64,000 nt of DNA from Zopfochytrium polystomum (Eukaryota; Chytridiomycota; Chytridiomycetes; Chytridiales; Chytridiaceae), in assembly GCA_025765615.1 (NCBI GenBank), contig JAIVFJ010000063.1:124001-188000 (forward strand), in the 5' to 3' direction. Shown here piece after piece: positions 1 through 11,097 of this stretch. Made by a program: the position numbers and the translations under genes. The notes under the pieces were generated by a model, which saw only the letters and a program-made list of their open reading frames with translations, ran no database searches and had not been told where the DNA came from. Within the stretch, counting starts at the first letter, position 1, and every line of letters begins with the position of its first letter.

Positions 1-71
1 TGTTCTCTTTTCTGACCGTTCTTAAGGTGCTTGCTTCTGCAGTGTTATGAATCACCCTCTGGAAACCTCTG

Positions 72-169
72 GAACCTTCTAGAACATTCCTTCATGGAAC
101 CTTCTGGAACCTTCTGGAACCTTCTAGAACATTCCTTCATGGAACCTTGTGGAACCTTCTGGAACCTTC
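72..169 (+). promoter_or_regulatory. heat-shock element arrays in the LTR U3 region
   Basis: Alternating GAA/TTC units spaced exactly 5 bp apart. There are four contiguous units at 72-89, eight contiguous units at 97-134, and a third group at 142-169 with one imperfect unit (TTG at 147). Three contiguous nGAAn units are the usual minimum for HSF1 binding, so these are very strong predicted sites. The same arrays occur in the other LTRs. The 314-bp LTRs (9666 and 15745) have one block fewer. Confidence 0.8.
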
Positions 170-279
170 TTTGCTTTCCTGACTTGTCTTGTTGTCATTG
201 GTATCATTGGTATCATTGTATTACTAATTGCTCTTTCTGGAACTTTCTTGGAGTCTTGACAAGGAACACTCTCAAAAGG

Positions 280-287
280 TATAAAAG
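280..287 (+). promoter_or_regulatory. LTR TATA box
   Basis: TATAAAAG lies 35 bp upstream of 315, the point where the self-priming complementarity begins. This agrees with the transcript (start of R) beginning at about 315. The same box is present in all five LTRs. Confidence 0.75.
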
Positions 288-397
288 GGGGATGGGGGAC
301 CTGTCCCATCCCTCAAGTGAATTATTGTTTCCAATACAATCACCACTCCTCTCAGTTCCTTGTCTGCCTTGCCTTGTCCTGCCATGTTCCTGACATC

Positions 398-408
398 ATA
401 ATTCACTT
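398..408 (+). other. primer binding site complementary to the element's own R region
   Basis: ATAATTCACTT lies two bases after the 5' LTR and is the exact reverse complement of AAGTGAATTAT at 315-325 in the LTR. No match to a tRNA 3' end is evident. Tf1/sushi-group elements prime reverse transcription from the first nucleotides of their own mRNA in this way. Copy 3 has the same site (15732-15742). Copy 2 has lost it by deletion. Confidence 0.75.
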
Positions 409-435
409 CACCCTCTCCCACTACTCTCTGCCATC

Positions 436-1359
436 ATGTCTGACCCAAACAACACCTTCCCTGATGCAACTGCCTTCCAAGCCTTGATGGACCAATTACA
501 AGCCCTTTCAAGACAGACACACCAACTTCAAGAACAAGTCCTTCACCAGCAGCACCAGCTTCAACAACAACTTCACCAACAAGAACATCAAGCTCTTCCC
601 CTGCCTCAAGCCAACCAAGCAAGAGAGCCCAAGGTTCCCAGCCCTGACAAGTTCACTGGGCTGGCCAAAGACCTTAGGAACTTCATGGCCACTGTGGAGA
701 ATGTCATCCTTCTCCAACCTTCAAGATTTCCCAGTGAGCAAGTCAAGGTTCTTTTCACAAGCACCCTCCTGTCTGGTCAAGCTCAATCATGGTACAGATC
801 TCTCCCAAGCACACCCACCACCCTGCAAGAGCTCTGGGAGGGGCTGGAAGCTACCTTTGGTGACCCCTACGCATCTTGGACAGCAAGATCCAAGCTCAAG
901 CATATCAAGCAAGGAAAGCAATCTTGTGTGGCCTACACCAACCAATTCAAGCAACTAGCCAGAGACTCTGGATACAATGATGCAGCTCTGATGGAGCTGT
1001 ACCATGATGGTCTCCATGAGTCTATCCAAGACATGCTCTCCCAGTCTCTGCACATCCCTGAGACCTTGGAAGAGTACATTCTCCTTGCCATCAAGATTGA
1101 CAACAGACTCTACTCCAAGAGGCTGAAGCAAAGACAAGTAGGAACTACATCAAGACCTACCCCAGTTCCTCAAGCTCTTACAGTTCCTGAACCCATGCAA
1201 GTGGATGCAGTTGAGACACTTCCTAAGGGTCCTCTGAGCCAAGAGGAGAAAACAAGGAGGGCCCAGCAGGGACTGTGTTTTTACTGTGGCTCCAAGGAGC
1301 ATGCTGTCAAGGACTGCCCAAGGAAGAAGCACCCAAACTCCCAGGTCCAGGCTCACTGA
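436..1359 (+). CDS. gag: gag of copy 1
   Basis: Structural protein of 307 residues, intact. The N-terminal third is rich in Gln and predicted coiled coil. The middle has the retrotransposon Gag fold signature, with a WY pair near residue 118 and a SWxxRSKLKHIKQG stretch. The C-terminus carries one CCHC zinc knuckle (CFYCGSKEHAVKDC). The ATG at 436 follows the primer site by 27 bp. The frame ends at TGA 1357-1359, overlapped by the pol frame, with a candidate -1 slippery site 19 nt before the stop. It is the only undamaged gag in the three copies. Confidence 0.92.
   Translation: MSDPNNTFPDATAFQALMDQLQALSRQTHQLQEQVLHQQHQLQQQLHQQEHQALPLPQANQAREPKVPSPDKFTGLAKDLRNFMATVENVILLQPSRFPSEQVKVLFTSTLLSGQAQSWYRSLPSTPTTLQELWEGLEATFGDPYASWTARSKLKHIKQGKQSCVAYTNQFKQLARDSGYNDAALMELYHDGLHESIQDMLSQSLHIPETLEEYILLAIKIDNRLYSKRLKQRQVGTTSRPTPVPQALTVPEPMQVDAVETLPKGPLSQEEKTRRAQQGLCFYCGSKEHAVKDCPRKKHPNSQVQAH
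1332..1338 (+). promoter_or_regulatory. candidate -1 ribosomal frameshift site between gag and pol
   Basis: CCCAAAC fits X XXY YYZ in the gag reading frame (C CCA AAC), and the pol frame is open from before this point. The same heptamer is at 5944-5950 in copy 2 and, on the - strand, at 14812-14818 in copy 3. Function is inferred from pattern and position only. Confidence 0.5.
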
Positions 1360-4300
1360 GGGGCAATTCCCTGGACCCTCCTCCAAGCTGCCCCTGTTTC
1401 ATCACCACCACCAGCACCACAAACACCTCACATTCCAAGCCCCACCAACTCACCATGGATGTCAAGATTCAACTCTCACCCAAGTCAACCATCACAACCA
1501 AGGCCCTTATAGACTCTGGATCATCCTGCAACATCATTGATGCCACCCTTGCCAAGTCTTGTGCCATTCCTACGATCAAGAAATCCACACCCCTCAAGGT
1601 CCACTTTGCCAATCATGCTCTGTTCAAGGAAATCAGCCATGAAACCAAGCTAAACCTCCACATCCAAGACTTTCCACCATCCATGGTCAATCTGGAAGTA
1701 TTGGATCTTGGCTCACCCACATTCTCTGTCATCCTGGGATTACCATGGCTGCAAGCCCAGAACCCTGCCATTGATTGGGTCACTGGTCAAGTCCAACCTC
1801 CACCAATCGGAACAGTCACCCAAAACTCAAGTCAAGCCCCCAAGTCTCATGCTCTCAAGCCCTTGATTCAAGATTCACAGCCAGCCAAGACTCAAGTTCC
1901 ACAGTTCACAGTTCACAGTCAAGATTCAAGTAGAGCTCATAGAGCTCACAGTCATGGCCATGACTCTTGTTCACAGAACCCACAGTCAAAGATTCAAGTA
2001 CCACAGTTCACAGTCCACATTCAAGATTCAAGTTCCACAGCTCACAGTCTTTGCCAAGAACAGAACTCTCAGTCAAAGATTCAAGAATCACAGTTCCCAG
2101 TCAAGAATTCAAGCCCCACTGCTGAGGAGCACAACAACCTGGACCCATCAGACCTTTTGCTGGCATCCAAGCTACCAAAAGAATATCTCCCTTATGCTGA
2201 TGTGTTTTCCAAGACCAAGGCAGACCTGCTACCAGCTCAGAGGCCTTATGACTGTGAAATCCCACTCAAGGATGAAACTTGCAGCCCACCTTTCAAGCCA
2301 CTGTACCACCTCTCTCCACCAGAAGCCAAGGCCCTCCAAGAATACATTGAAGAAATGCTGAACAAGGGATTCATCCAACCTTCCAAGTCACCAGCTGGAG
2401 CTCCCATCTTTTTGTCAAGAAGAAGGATGGGGGACTGAGACCCTGTGTGGACTACAGAGATCTCAATGAGATGACAGTCAAGAACCGCTATCCACTGCCT
2501 CTCATCTCTGAATTACTGGACAAACTGAGCCATGCAAGGATATTTTCCAAGATTGACCTCAGAGGTGCCTACAATTTGGTCAGAATTAAACCCCAGGATC
2601 AATGGAAGACTGCCTTCAGATGCAAATACGGTCACTTTGAGTACTTGGTCATGCCCTTTGGACTTACCAATGCTCCAGCTATTTTCCAAGGCATGATGAA
2701 TGACATCTTCAGGGATATTCTGGACCTTTTTGTCATTGTCTACCTGGATGATATCCTGGTATTTTCATCTGACACTGCAAGCCATATGGGACATGTCAAG
2801 ACTGTCTTGGAGAGACTCAGACAGCATCACCTCTATGCAAAGCTGGAGAAGTGTGAATTCCACAAGACCTCCATTGAGTTTTTGGGTTCATTGTGTCTGA
2901 CAAAGGGATCTCCATGGCACCAGACAAGATCCAAACTATTCTTGAATGGAAGGCTCCAAATTCCATCAAGGATGTTCAAAGCTTCCTTGGGTTTTGCAAC
3001 TTCTACAGAACCTTCATTGCCAACTATTCTGCCATAGCCAAGCCTCTCACTGATCTCACCAAGAAGACCACCAAGTTTGAATGGACCCCAGCAGCAGAGC
3101 AAGCCTGGCTAGCTCTTAAGACAGCAACCACAAGTGCATCACTCCTTAAGCATGTGGATCCCTTGCTTCCCTTCACCTTGGAAACTGATGCCTCAGACTA
3201 TGCCCTCAGTGCTGTTCTGTCCCAGCCAAGCTCTCAGGACCCCTCTGCTCCTCTGCATCCAGTGGCATATTACTCCAGGAAGCTGAACAGTGCTGAGTGT
3301 AACTACACAGTCCATGACAAGGAGTTGCTTGCAATTGTGGAAGCATTCAAATTCTGGAGACACTACTTGGCTGGTTCTAAAGGCATCTCTGTCTATTCTG
3401 GTCACAAGAACCTCACCTTCTTCAGGGCAAGGAGGTTGCTCAAGCAGAGGCATGCCAGGTGGGCTGAACTGCTCTCTGAGTATGACTTTAAGCTGTGCTA
3501 TTCTCCTGGCCACCTTAACACTGTGGCTGATGCCCTGTCAAGAAGAACAGACCTTGCACCTGAAGGGGGAGATGGTTTCACCCCACCATCCAAGACACAC
3601 CTTTCATTGCTTCCTGACAGTGTGTGGGCCCATGCTATTTCCAAGGACCCCAAGCCTCACAAGATTCAAATCAGCCAAGAAGAGGAAAAACTTGAGATAC
3701 TCAAGACAAGGCATGATGCAGCAACAGCTGGACACCCAGGAGAGCACAAGACATATGAGCTTGTTTCCAGAGACTTCTACTGGCCAGGCATGAGGAAGTA
3801 CATCAAGAACTATGTCAGCAGCTGTGAAACCTGTCAAAGAAACAAATCCAGCAGACACAAGCCCTATGGACTTCTGGAGCCCCTCCCAATTGCCATCAGC
3901 CCTTGGTCATCAATATCCATGGACTTCATTGTGAAACTGCCCCCATCCCATGGATTTGACTCTATCCTTGTTGTCATCTGCAGAAGGACAAAGTTGGCCC
4001 ATTTCATCCCCTGCACTGAGAATATAGATGCACAAGGAACAGCAGACCTGTTTTTGCAGCACATATTCAGGCTCCATGGGCTGCCTCAGTCAATCGTCAG
4101 TGACAGAGGACCACAGTTCAGATCTCAATTTTGGAAAGCACTCACAGCAGCCCTTGGAATCAAGTCTCAACTGTCAACTGCTTATCACCCTCAGACTGAT
4201 GGACAAACAGAAAGAACAAACCAGACTCTGGAGCAGTATTTGAGGTGCTATGTCAGCTATCAACAGGATGATTGGCCCACCCTCCTTCCACTGGCAGAAT

Positions 4301-4992
4301 TTGCTCTCAACAATTCTCTCCACTCAAGCACCCAGCTATCTCCTTTCTTTGCAACCTATGGCTTCAATCCAAGAGGAGATCTTCTGGGACAAGAGACCCT
4401 ATCCAATGTCCAAGCTCCTGCTGCGGCTTCACACTTACATAAGCTCAAGATCATCAGCACCTTCCTGGACTCCACCCTGAAGCAAGCCCAAGAAGATGCC
4501 TCAAGATTTGCCAACACTCACAGAATGGACCATGACCTTGCTGTGGGTCAGCAAGTTTGGCTTCTGAGGAAGAACTTGCAGACCAAAAGACCAAGTCCCA
4601 AGCTAGACAACCTCAAGTTGGGTCCTTTCAAGATCTTGGAGCAAGTCAATCCAGTCACCTTCAAGCTGGATCTCCCTGCATCCATGAAGATCCACCCAGT
4701 TTTCCATGTCAGCCTTTTAGAGAAGTTTGTGGCCAATTCCATTCCAGGCAGAGTTGTTCCTCCTCCTCCTCCAGTTGAGGTAGAAGGTGAAGAGGAATTT
4801 GAGGTTGAACAAATCTTGGATGCCAAGTGGTTTGGAAGAACACTCAAGTTCCTTGTTAAGTGGAAGGGTTACTCAGATGCTGACAACACCTGGGAGCCTG
4901 AGTCAAACCTCACTCACTGCCAAGACCTTCTGCTTGAGTTCAAGACCAGGTACCCCACCAAGTTGCAGAAGAGGCCTAAAAGGGGGAGATGA
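1339..4992 (+). pseudogene. pol: pol of copy 1 (protease-RT-RNaseH-integrase-chromodomain), frameshifted
   Basis: In -1 frame to gag. In order: aspartic protease (LIDSGSS near 1512), a variable Ser/Gln-rich linker, reverse transcriptase (MPFGLTNAP near 2650, YLDD near 2740), RNase H (TDAS near 3186), integrase with HHCC zinc motif (GHPGEH, CETCQ) and DDE core (SMDF, SDRGPQF, DGQTERTNQ), then a chromodomain (WKGYSDADNTWEP near 4861). The frame breaks near 2411, where copies 2 and 3 have one T more, and near 2887, a break common to all three copies. The segment 2893-4992 is one open 699-residue frame ending at TGA 4990-4992 inside the polypurine tract. Confidence 0.92.
4978..4992 (+). other. 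polypurine tract of copy 1
   Basis: A purine run (AAAAGGGGGAGA, then TGA) sits immediately before the 3' LTR, the expected place for plus-strand priming. It overlaps the pol stop codon. The same tract is at 9651-9665 and, inverted, at 11098-11112. Confidence 0.75.
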
Positions 4993-5345
4993 TGTTATGA
5001 ATCACCCTCTGGAAACCTCTGGAACCTTCTAGAACATTCCTTCATGGAACCTTCTGGAACCTTCTGGAACCTTCTAGAACATTCCTTCATGGAACCTTGT
5101 GGAACCTTCTGGAACCTTCTTTGCTTTCCTGACTTGTCTTGTTGTCATTGGTATCATTGGTATCATTGCATTACTAATTGCTCTTTCTGGAACTTTCTTG
5201 GAGTCTTGACAAGGAACACTCTCAAAAGGTATAAAAGGGGGATGGGGGACCTGTCCCATCCCTCAAGTGAATTATTGTTTCCAATACAATCATCACTCCT
5301 CTCAGTTCCTTGTCTGCCTTGTCCTGTCCTGCCCTGTTCCTGACA
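4993..5345 (+). repeat. LTR shared by copies 1 and 2 (353 bp)
   Basis: 3' LTR of copy 1 and 5' LTR of copy 2. Same length and structure as 43-395, with the same heat-shock arrays and TATA box. A single LTR between two internal regions is the usual product of LTR-LTR recombination or of a tandem reverse-transcription product. Confidence 0.95.
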
Positions 5346-5971
5346 GTGAGCAAGTCAAGGTTCTTTTCACAAGCACCCTCCTGTCTGGTCAAGCTCAATC
5401 ATGGTACAGATCTCTCCCAAGCACACCCACCACCCTGCAAGAGCTCTGGGAGGGGCTGGAAGCTACCTTTGGTGACCCCTACGCATCTTGGACAGCAAGA
5501 TCCAAGCTCAAGCATATCAAGCAAGGAAAGCAATCTTGTGTGGCCTACACCAACCAATTCAAGCAACTAGCCAGAGACTCTGGATACAATGATGCAGCTC
5601 TGATGGAGCTGTACCATGATGGTCTCCATGAGTCTATCCAAGACATGCTCTCCCAGTCTCTGCACATCCCTGAGACCTTGGAAGAGTACATTCTCCTTGC
5701 CATCAAGATTGACAACAGACTCTACTCCAAGAGGCTGAAGCAAAGACAAGTAGGAACTACATCAAGACCTACCCCAGTTCCTCAAGCTCTTACAGTTCCT
5801 GAACCCATGCAAGTGGATGCAGTTGAGACACTTCCTAAGGGTCCTCTGAGCCAAGAGGAGAAAACAAGGAGGGCCCAGCAGGGACTGTGTTTTTACTGTG
5901 GCTCCAAGGAGCATGCTGTCAAGGACTGCCCAAGGAAGAAGCACCCAAACTCCCAGGTCCAGGCTCACTGA
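5346..5971 (+). pseudogene. gag: gag remnant of copy 2
   Basis: Matches the C-terminal two thirds of copy 1 gag, including the SWY motif and the CCHC knuckle, but lacks start codon and N-terminus because the LTR is fused directly to codon ~100. The reading frame runs open into the LTR, so it has no proper initiation context. Confidence 0.88.
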
Positions 5972-8900
5972 GGGGCAAATCCCTGGACCCTCCTCCAACC
6001 AGCCCCTGTTTCATCACCACCACCAGCAACACAAACACCTCAGATTCCAAGCTCCACCAACTCACCATGGATGTCAAGATTCAACTCTCACCCAAGTCAA
6101 CCATCACAACCAAGGCCCTTATAGACTCTGGATCATCCTGCAACATCATTGATGCCACCCTTGTCAAGTCTTGTGCCATTCCCACCATCAAGAAATCCAC
6201 ACCCCTCAAGGTCCACTTTGCCAATCATGCTCTGTTCAAGGAAATCAGCCATGAAACCAAGCTAAACCTCCACATCCAAGACTTTCCACCATCCATGGTC
6301 AACCTGGAAGTATTGGATCTTGGCTCACCCACATTCTCTGTCATCCTGGGATTACCATGGCTGCAAGCCCAGAACCCTGCCATTGATTGGGTCACTGGTC
6401 AAGTCCAACCTCCACCAATTGGAACAGCCACCCAAAACTCAAGTGAAGCCTCCAAGTCTCATGTTCGCAAGTCCTTGATTCAAGGTTCACAGCCAGGTAT
6501 TAAAGGTCAACCACCAAAGACAACTCCAGTGTCACCCTGCAGTTCCCAAATCCCAGCCAAGACCCCAGTTCCACAGTTCACAGTTCACAGTCAAGATTCA
6601 AGTAGAGCTCATAGAGCTCACAGTCATGACCAAGACTCTAGTTCACAGAACCCACAGTCAAAGATTCAAGTACCACAGTTCACAGTCCACATTCAAGATT
6701 CAAGTTCCACAGCTCACAGCCTTTGCCAAGAACAGAACTCTCAGTCAAAGATTCAAGAATCACAGTTCCCAGTCAAGAATTCATGCCCCACTGCTGAAGA
6801 GCACGGCAACCTGGACCCATCAGACCTTTTGCTGGCATCCAAGCTACCAAAAGAATATCTCCCTTATGCTGATGTGTTTTCCAAGACCAAGGCAGACCTG
6901 CTACCAGCTCAGAGGCCTTATGATGTGAAATCCCACTCAAGGATGAAACTTGCAGCCCACCTTTCAAGCCACTGTACCACCTCTCTCCACCAGAAGCCAA
7001 GGCCCTCCAAGAATACATTGAAGAAATGCTGAACAAGGGATTCATCCAACCTTCCAAGTCACCAGCTGGAGCTCCCATCTTTTTTGTCAAGAAGAAGGAT
7101 GGGGGACTGAGACCCTGTGTGGACTACAGAGATCTCAATGAGATGACAGTCAAGAACCGCTATCCACTGCCTCTCATCTCTGAATTACTGGACAAACTGA
7201 GCCATGCAAGGATATTTTCCAAGATTGACCTCAGAGGTGCCTACAATTTGGTCAGAATTAAACCCCAGGATCAATGGAAGTCTGCCTTCAGATGCAAATA
7301 CGGTCACTTTGAGTACTTGGTCATGCCCTTTGGACTTACCAATGCTCCAGCTATTTTCCAAGGCATGATGAATGACATCTTCAGGGATATTCTGGACCTT
7401 TTTGTCATTGTCTACCTGGATGATATCCTGGTATTTTCGTCCGACACTGCAAGCCATATGGGACATGTCAAGACTGTCTTGGAGAGACTCAGACAGCATC
7501 ACCTCTATGCAAAGCTGGAGAAGTGTGAATTCCACAAGACCTCCATTGAGTTTTTGGGTTCATTGTGTCTGACAAAGGGATCTCCATGGCACCAGACAAG
7601 ATCCAAACTATTCTTGAATGGAAGGCTCCAAATTCCATCAAGGATGTTCAAAGCTTCCTTGGGTTTTGCAACTTCTACAGAACCTTCATTGCCAACTATT
7701 CTGCCATAGCCAAGCCTCTCACTGATCTCACCAAGAAGACCACCAAGTTTGAATGGACCCCAGCAGCAGAGCAAGCCTGGCTAGCTCTTAAGACAGCAAC
7801 CACAAGTGCATCACTCCTTAAGCATGTGGATCCCTTGCTTCCCTTCACCTTGGAAACTGATGCCTCAGACTATGCCCTCAGTGCTGTTCTGTCCCAGCCA
7901 AGCTCTCAGGACCCCTCTGCTCCTCTGCATCCAGTGGCATATTACTCCAGGAAGCTGAACAGTGCTGAGTGTAACTACACAGTCCATGACAAGGAGTTGC
8001 TTGCAATTGTGGAAGCATTCAAATTCTGGAGACACTACTTGGCTGGTTCTAAAGGCATCTCTGTCTATTCTGGTCACAAGAACCTCACCTTCTTCAGGGC
8101 AAGGAGGTTGCTCAAGCAGAGGCATGCCAGGTGGGCTGAACTGCTCTCTGAGTATGACTTTAAGCTGTGCTATTCTCCTGGCCACCTTAACACTGTGGCT
8201 GATGCCCTGTCAAGAAGAACAGACCTTGCACCTGAAGGGGGAGATGGTTTCACCCCACCATCCAAGACACACCTTTCATTGCTTCCTGACAGTGTGTGGG
8301 CCCATGCTATTTCCAAGGACCCCAAGCCTCACAAGATTCAAATCAGCCAAGAAGAGGAAAAACTTGAGATACTCAAGACAAGGCATGATGCAGCAACAGC
8401 TGGACACCCAGGAGAGCACAAGACATATGAGCTTGTTTCCAGAGACTTCTACTGGCCAGGCATGAGGAAGTACATCAAGAACTATGTCAGCAGCTGTGAA
8501 ACCTGTCAAAGAAACAAATCCAGCAGACACAAGCCCTATGGACTTCTGTAGCCCCTCCCAATTGCCATCAGCCCTTGGTCATCAATATCCATGGACTTCA
8601 TTGTGAAACGTCCCCCATCCCATGGATTTGACTCTATCCTTGTTGTCATCTGCAGAAGGACAAAGTTGGCCCATTTCATCCCCTGCACTGAGAATATAGA
8701 TGCACAAGGAACAGCAGACCTGTTTTTTGCAGCACATATTCAGGCTCCATGGGCTGCCTCAGTCAATCGTCAGTGACAGAGGACCACAGTTCAGATCTCA
8801 ATTTTGGAAAGCACTCACAGCAGCCCTTGGAATCAAGTCTCAACTGTCAACTGCTTATCACCCTCAGACTGATGGACAAACAGAAAGAACAAACCAGACT

Positions 8901-9665
8901 CTGGAGCAGTATTTGAGGTGCTCTGTCAGCTATCAACAAGATGATTGGCCCACCCTCCTTCCGCTGGCAGAATTTGCTCTCAACAATTCTCTCCACTCAA
9001 GCACCCAGCTATCTCCTTTCTTTGCAACCTATGGCTTCAATCCAAGAGGAGATCTTCTGGGACAAGAGACCCTATCCAATGTCCAAGCTCCTGCTGTGGC
9101 TTCACACTTACATAAGCTCAAGATCATCAGCTCCTTCCTGGACTCCACCCTGAAGCAAGCCCAAGAAGATGCCTCAAGATTTGCCAACACTCACAGAATG
9201 GACCATGACCTTGCTGTGGGTCAGCAAGTTTGGCTTCTGAGGAAGAACTTGCAGACCAAAAGACCAAGTCCCAAGCTAGACAACCTCAAGTTGGGACCTT
9301 TCAAGATCTTGGAGCAAATCAATCCAGTCACCTTCAAGCTGGATCTCCCTGCATCCATGAATATCCACCCAGTTTTCCATGTCAGCCTTTTGGAGAAGTT
9401 TGTGGCCAATTCCATTCCAGGCAGAGTTGTTCCTCCTCCTCCTCCAGTTGGGGTAGAAGGTGAAGAGGAATTTGAGGTTGAACAAATCTTGGATGCCAAG
9501 TGGTTTGGAAGGACACTCAAGTTCCTTGTTAAGTGGAAAGGTTACTCAGATGCTGACAACACCTGGGAACCTGAGTCAAACCTCACTCACTGCCAAGACC
9601 TTCTGCTCAAGTTCAAGACCAGGTACCCCACCAAGTTGCAGAAGAGGCCTAAAAGGGGGAGATGA
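5951..9665 (+). pseudogene. pol: pol remnant of copy 2
   Basis: Same domain order as copy 1. Lesions: loss of one C near 6924 (GATGTG against GACTGTG in copy 1), the break near 7559 shared by all copies, a TAG at 8549-8551 replacing the GAG of copy 1 at the start of the integrase core, and an extra T in the run near 8726 found only in this copy. Protease, RT, RNase H, integrase and chromodomain can all still be recognised. The linker after the protease carries about 50 extra residues relative to copy 1, shared with copy 3. Confidence 0.9.
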
Positions 9666-9979
9666 TGTTATGAATCACCCTCTGGAAACCTCTGGAACCT
9701 TCTAGAACATTCCTTCATGGAACCTTGTGGAACCTTCTGGAACCTTATTTGCTTTCCTGACTTGTCTTGTTGTCATTGGTATCATTGGTATCATTGTATT
9801 ACTAATTGCTCTTTCTGGAACTTTCTTTGAGTCTTGACAAGGAAGACTCTCAATAGGTATAAAAGGGGGGATGGGGGACCTGTCCCATCCCTCAAGTGAA
9901 TTATTGTTTCCAATACAATCATCACTCCTCTCAGTTCCTTGTCTGCCATGCCTTGCCTTGTCCTGCCATGTTCCTGACA
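9666..9979 (+). repeat. 3' LTR of copy 2 (314 bp class)
   Basis: Same ends as the 353-bp LTRs but with one heat-shock block fewer and several shared point differences (such as AATAGG before the TATA box). Its closest match is the inverted LTR at 15745-16058, not the LTR at the other end of its own copy. Confidence 0.93.
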
Positions 9980-10744
9980 AGGGAGTACATGTAGGCGCAG
10001 GTGCAGCTATGGGTGTGGGCTTAAGTGTAGCTGTATGGGCAGGCACCTCCATGGTGCTTGCACAGGCACAGCGTCTGGCACGGTGTCTTGCTGATACCCA
10101 GAGTTGCTTCAGGATAAGGCTCAGCGGTTTGCTTAACCAGAGTTCTGACTTGCATTGTTCTGCCCTAAAATGTTCAGTGAAAGCAAAGCACATGAAACTT
10201 TCAAGCAATATATGCCACTGGGTGAAATTTTACATTGTTTTAAGCACTGTGCTGGCGTTAAACCAGTCAGATAAAGCACCAGTTTGGTCAAACCGCTGAG
10301 CCCTTACTTCCGGATGGACCAGGAGCCAGCTGCCGCTCATCAGCAATCTGCAGGTACAGGTAAGGCGCTGAGGGTGGCGGCAGAGGGAGTTCAAGTGCAA
10401 TCCAAGCAGCTACACAACAAAGCTGTTATTTGGTTGTACATTGAGGCTGCTATTGAGAGGTGAAACATACCAAGAAGTTTGTGTCTGTGCCAAGTCCGGG
10501 CTTGCGTACACACAGGTAAGGTTTCAGACTGTTGAGGAATTCTTGAGATACCACCTGAAACCTGGCCTAGGTAAAGTCTGGCTTTTCCTGTTTTTGTCCC
10601 AGTACTGTCCCAGAACCAGCCATCACACAAGGCTTGGTCTTCACACGCTGGCCCAAGGGGAATGTTGTTCTTGCCTCTTCAGCTTGATCTAGTGGCTCTG
10701 GCCTAAGAGGACTCATCTTCTCCCTACTTGGTCAACAACGCACT
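9980..10744. other. spacer between the inverted element copies
   Basis: 765 bp of single-copy sequence with no gene I can support. Short open frames on both strands lack family features. It starts AGGGA, the reverse complement of the TCCCT found right of copy 3, which suggests it has been inverted by recombination between the flanking copies. Confidence 0.6.
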
Positions 10745-11097
10745 TGTCAGGAACAGGGCAGGACAGGACAAGGCAGACAAGGAACTGAGAGGAGTGATGA
10801 TTGTATTGGAAACAATAATTCACTTGAGGGATGGGACAGGTCCCCCATCCCCCTTTTATACCTTTTGAGAGTGTTCCTTGTCAAGACTCCAAGAAAGTTC
10901 CAGAAAGAGCAATTAGTAATACAATGATACCAATGATACCAATGACAACAAGACAAGTCAGGAAAGCAAAGAAGGTTCCAGAAGGTTCCACAAGGTTCCA
11001 TGAAGGAATGTTCTAGAAGGTTCCAGAAGGTTCCAGAAGGTTCCATGAAGGAATGTTCTAGAAGGTTCCAGAGGTTTCCAGAGGGTGATTCATAACA
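10745..11097 (-). repeat. 3' LTR of copy 3 (353 bp class)
   Basis: Reverse complement of the 353-bp LTRs at 43 and 4993, with both heat-shock blocks. The left flank is GCACT, which does not match the flanks of the other copies. Confidence 0.94.

Larger units (their letters stand above)
43..395 (+). repeat. 5' LTR of copy 1 (353 bp)
   Basis: TG...CA-bounded repeat, nearly identical to 4993-5345 and, inverted, to 10745-11097. It contains heat-shock element arrays (72-169), a TATA box (280-287) and the predicted transcript start near 315. The 353-bp class differs from the 314-bp class mainly by an extra copy of the heat-shock block. Confidence 0.95.
43..5345 (+). mobile_element. Ty3/gypsy chromovirus, copy 1 (LTR to LTR)
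   Basis: Complete in outline: 353-bp LTR, primer site, gag, pol (protease, reverse transcriptase, RNase H, integrase), C-terminal chromodomain, polypurine tract and 353-bp 3' LTR. LTRs begin TGTTATGA and end TGACA. The order RT-RNaseH-integrase and the terminal chromodomain place it in the chromovirus branch of Ty3/gypsy elements. Pol is interrupted by a 1-nt loss in a T-run near 2411 and another frameshift near 2887, so it is not autonomous as written. The 3' LTR doubles as the 5' LTR of copy 2. The 5 bp left of the element are TGCAG. No matching duplication is seen on the other side. Confidence 0.93.
4993..9979 (+). mobile_element. Ty3/gypsy chromovirus, copy 2 (tandem, 5'-deleted)
   Basis: Uses the shared 353-bp LTR on the left and a 314-bp LTR on the right. 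The bases corresponding to 396-732 of copy 1 are missing, so the primer binding site, gag start and N-terminal gag are gone. The junction 'tgaCAGTGAGC' shows short microhomology. Internal lesions shared with copy 3 show close common ancestry. The 3' flank is AGGGA (9980-9984). Confidence 0.93.
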
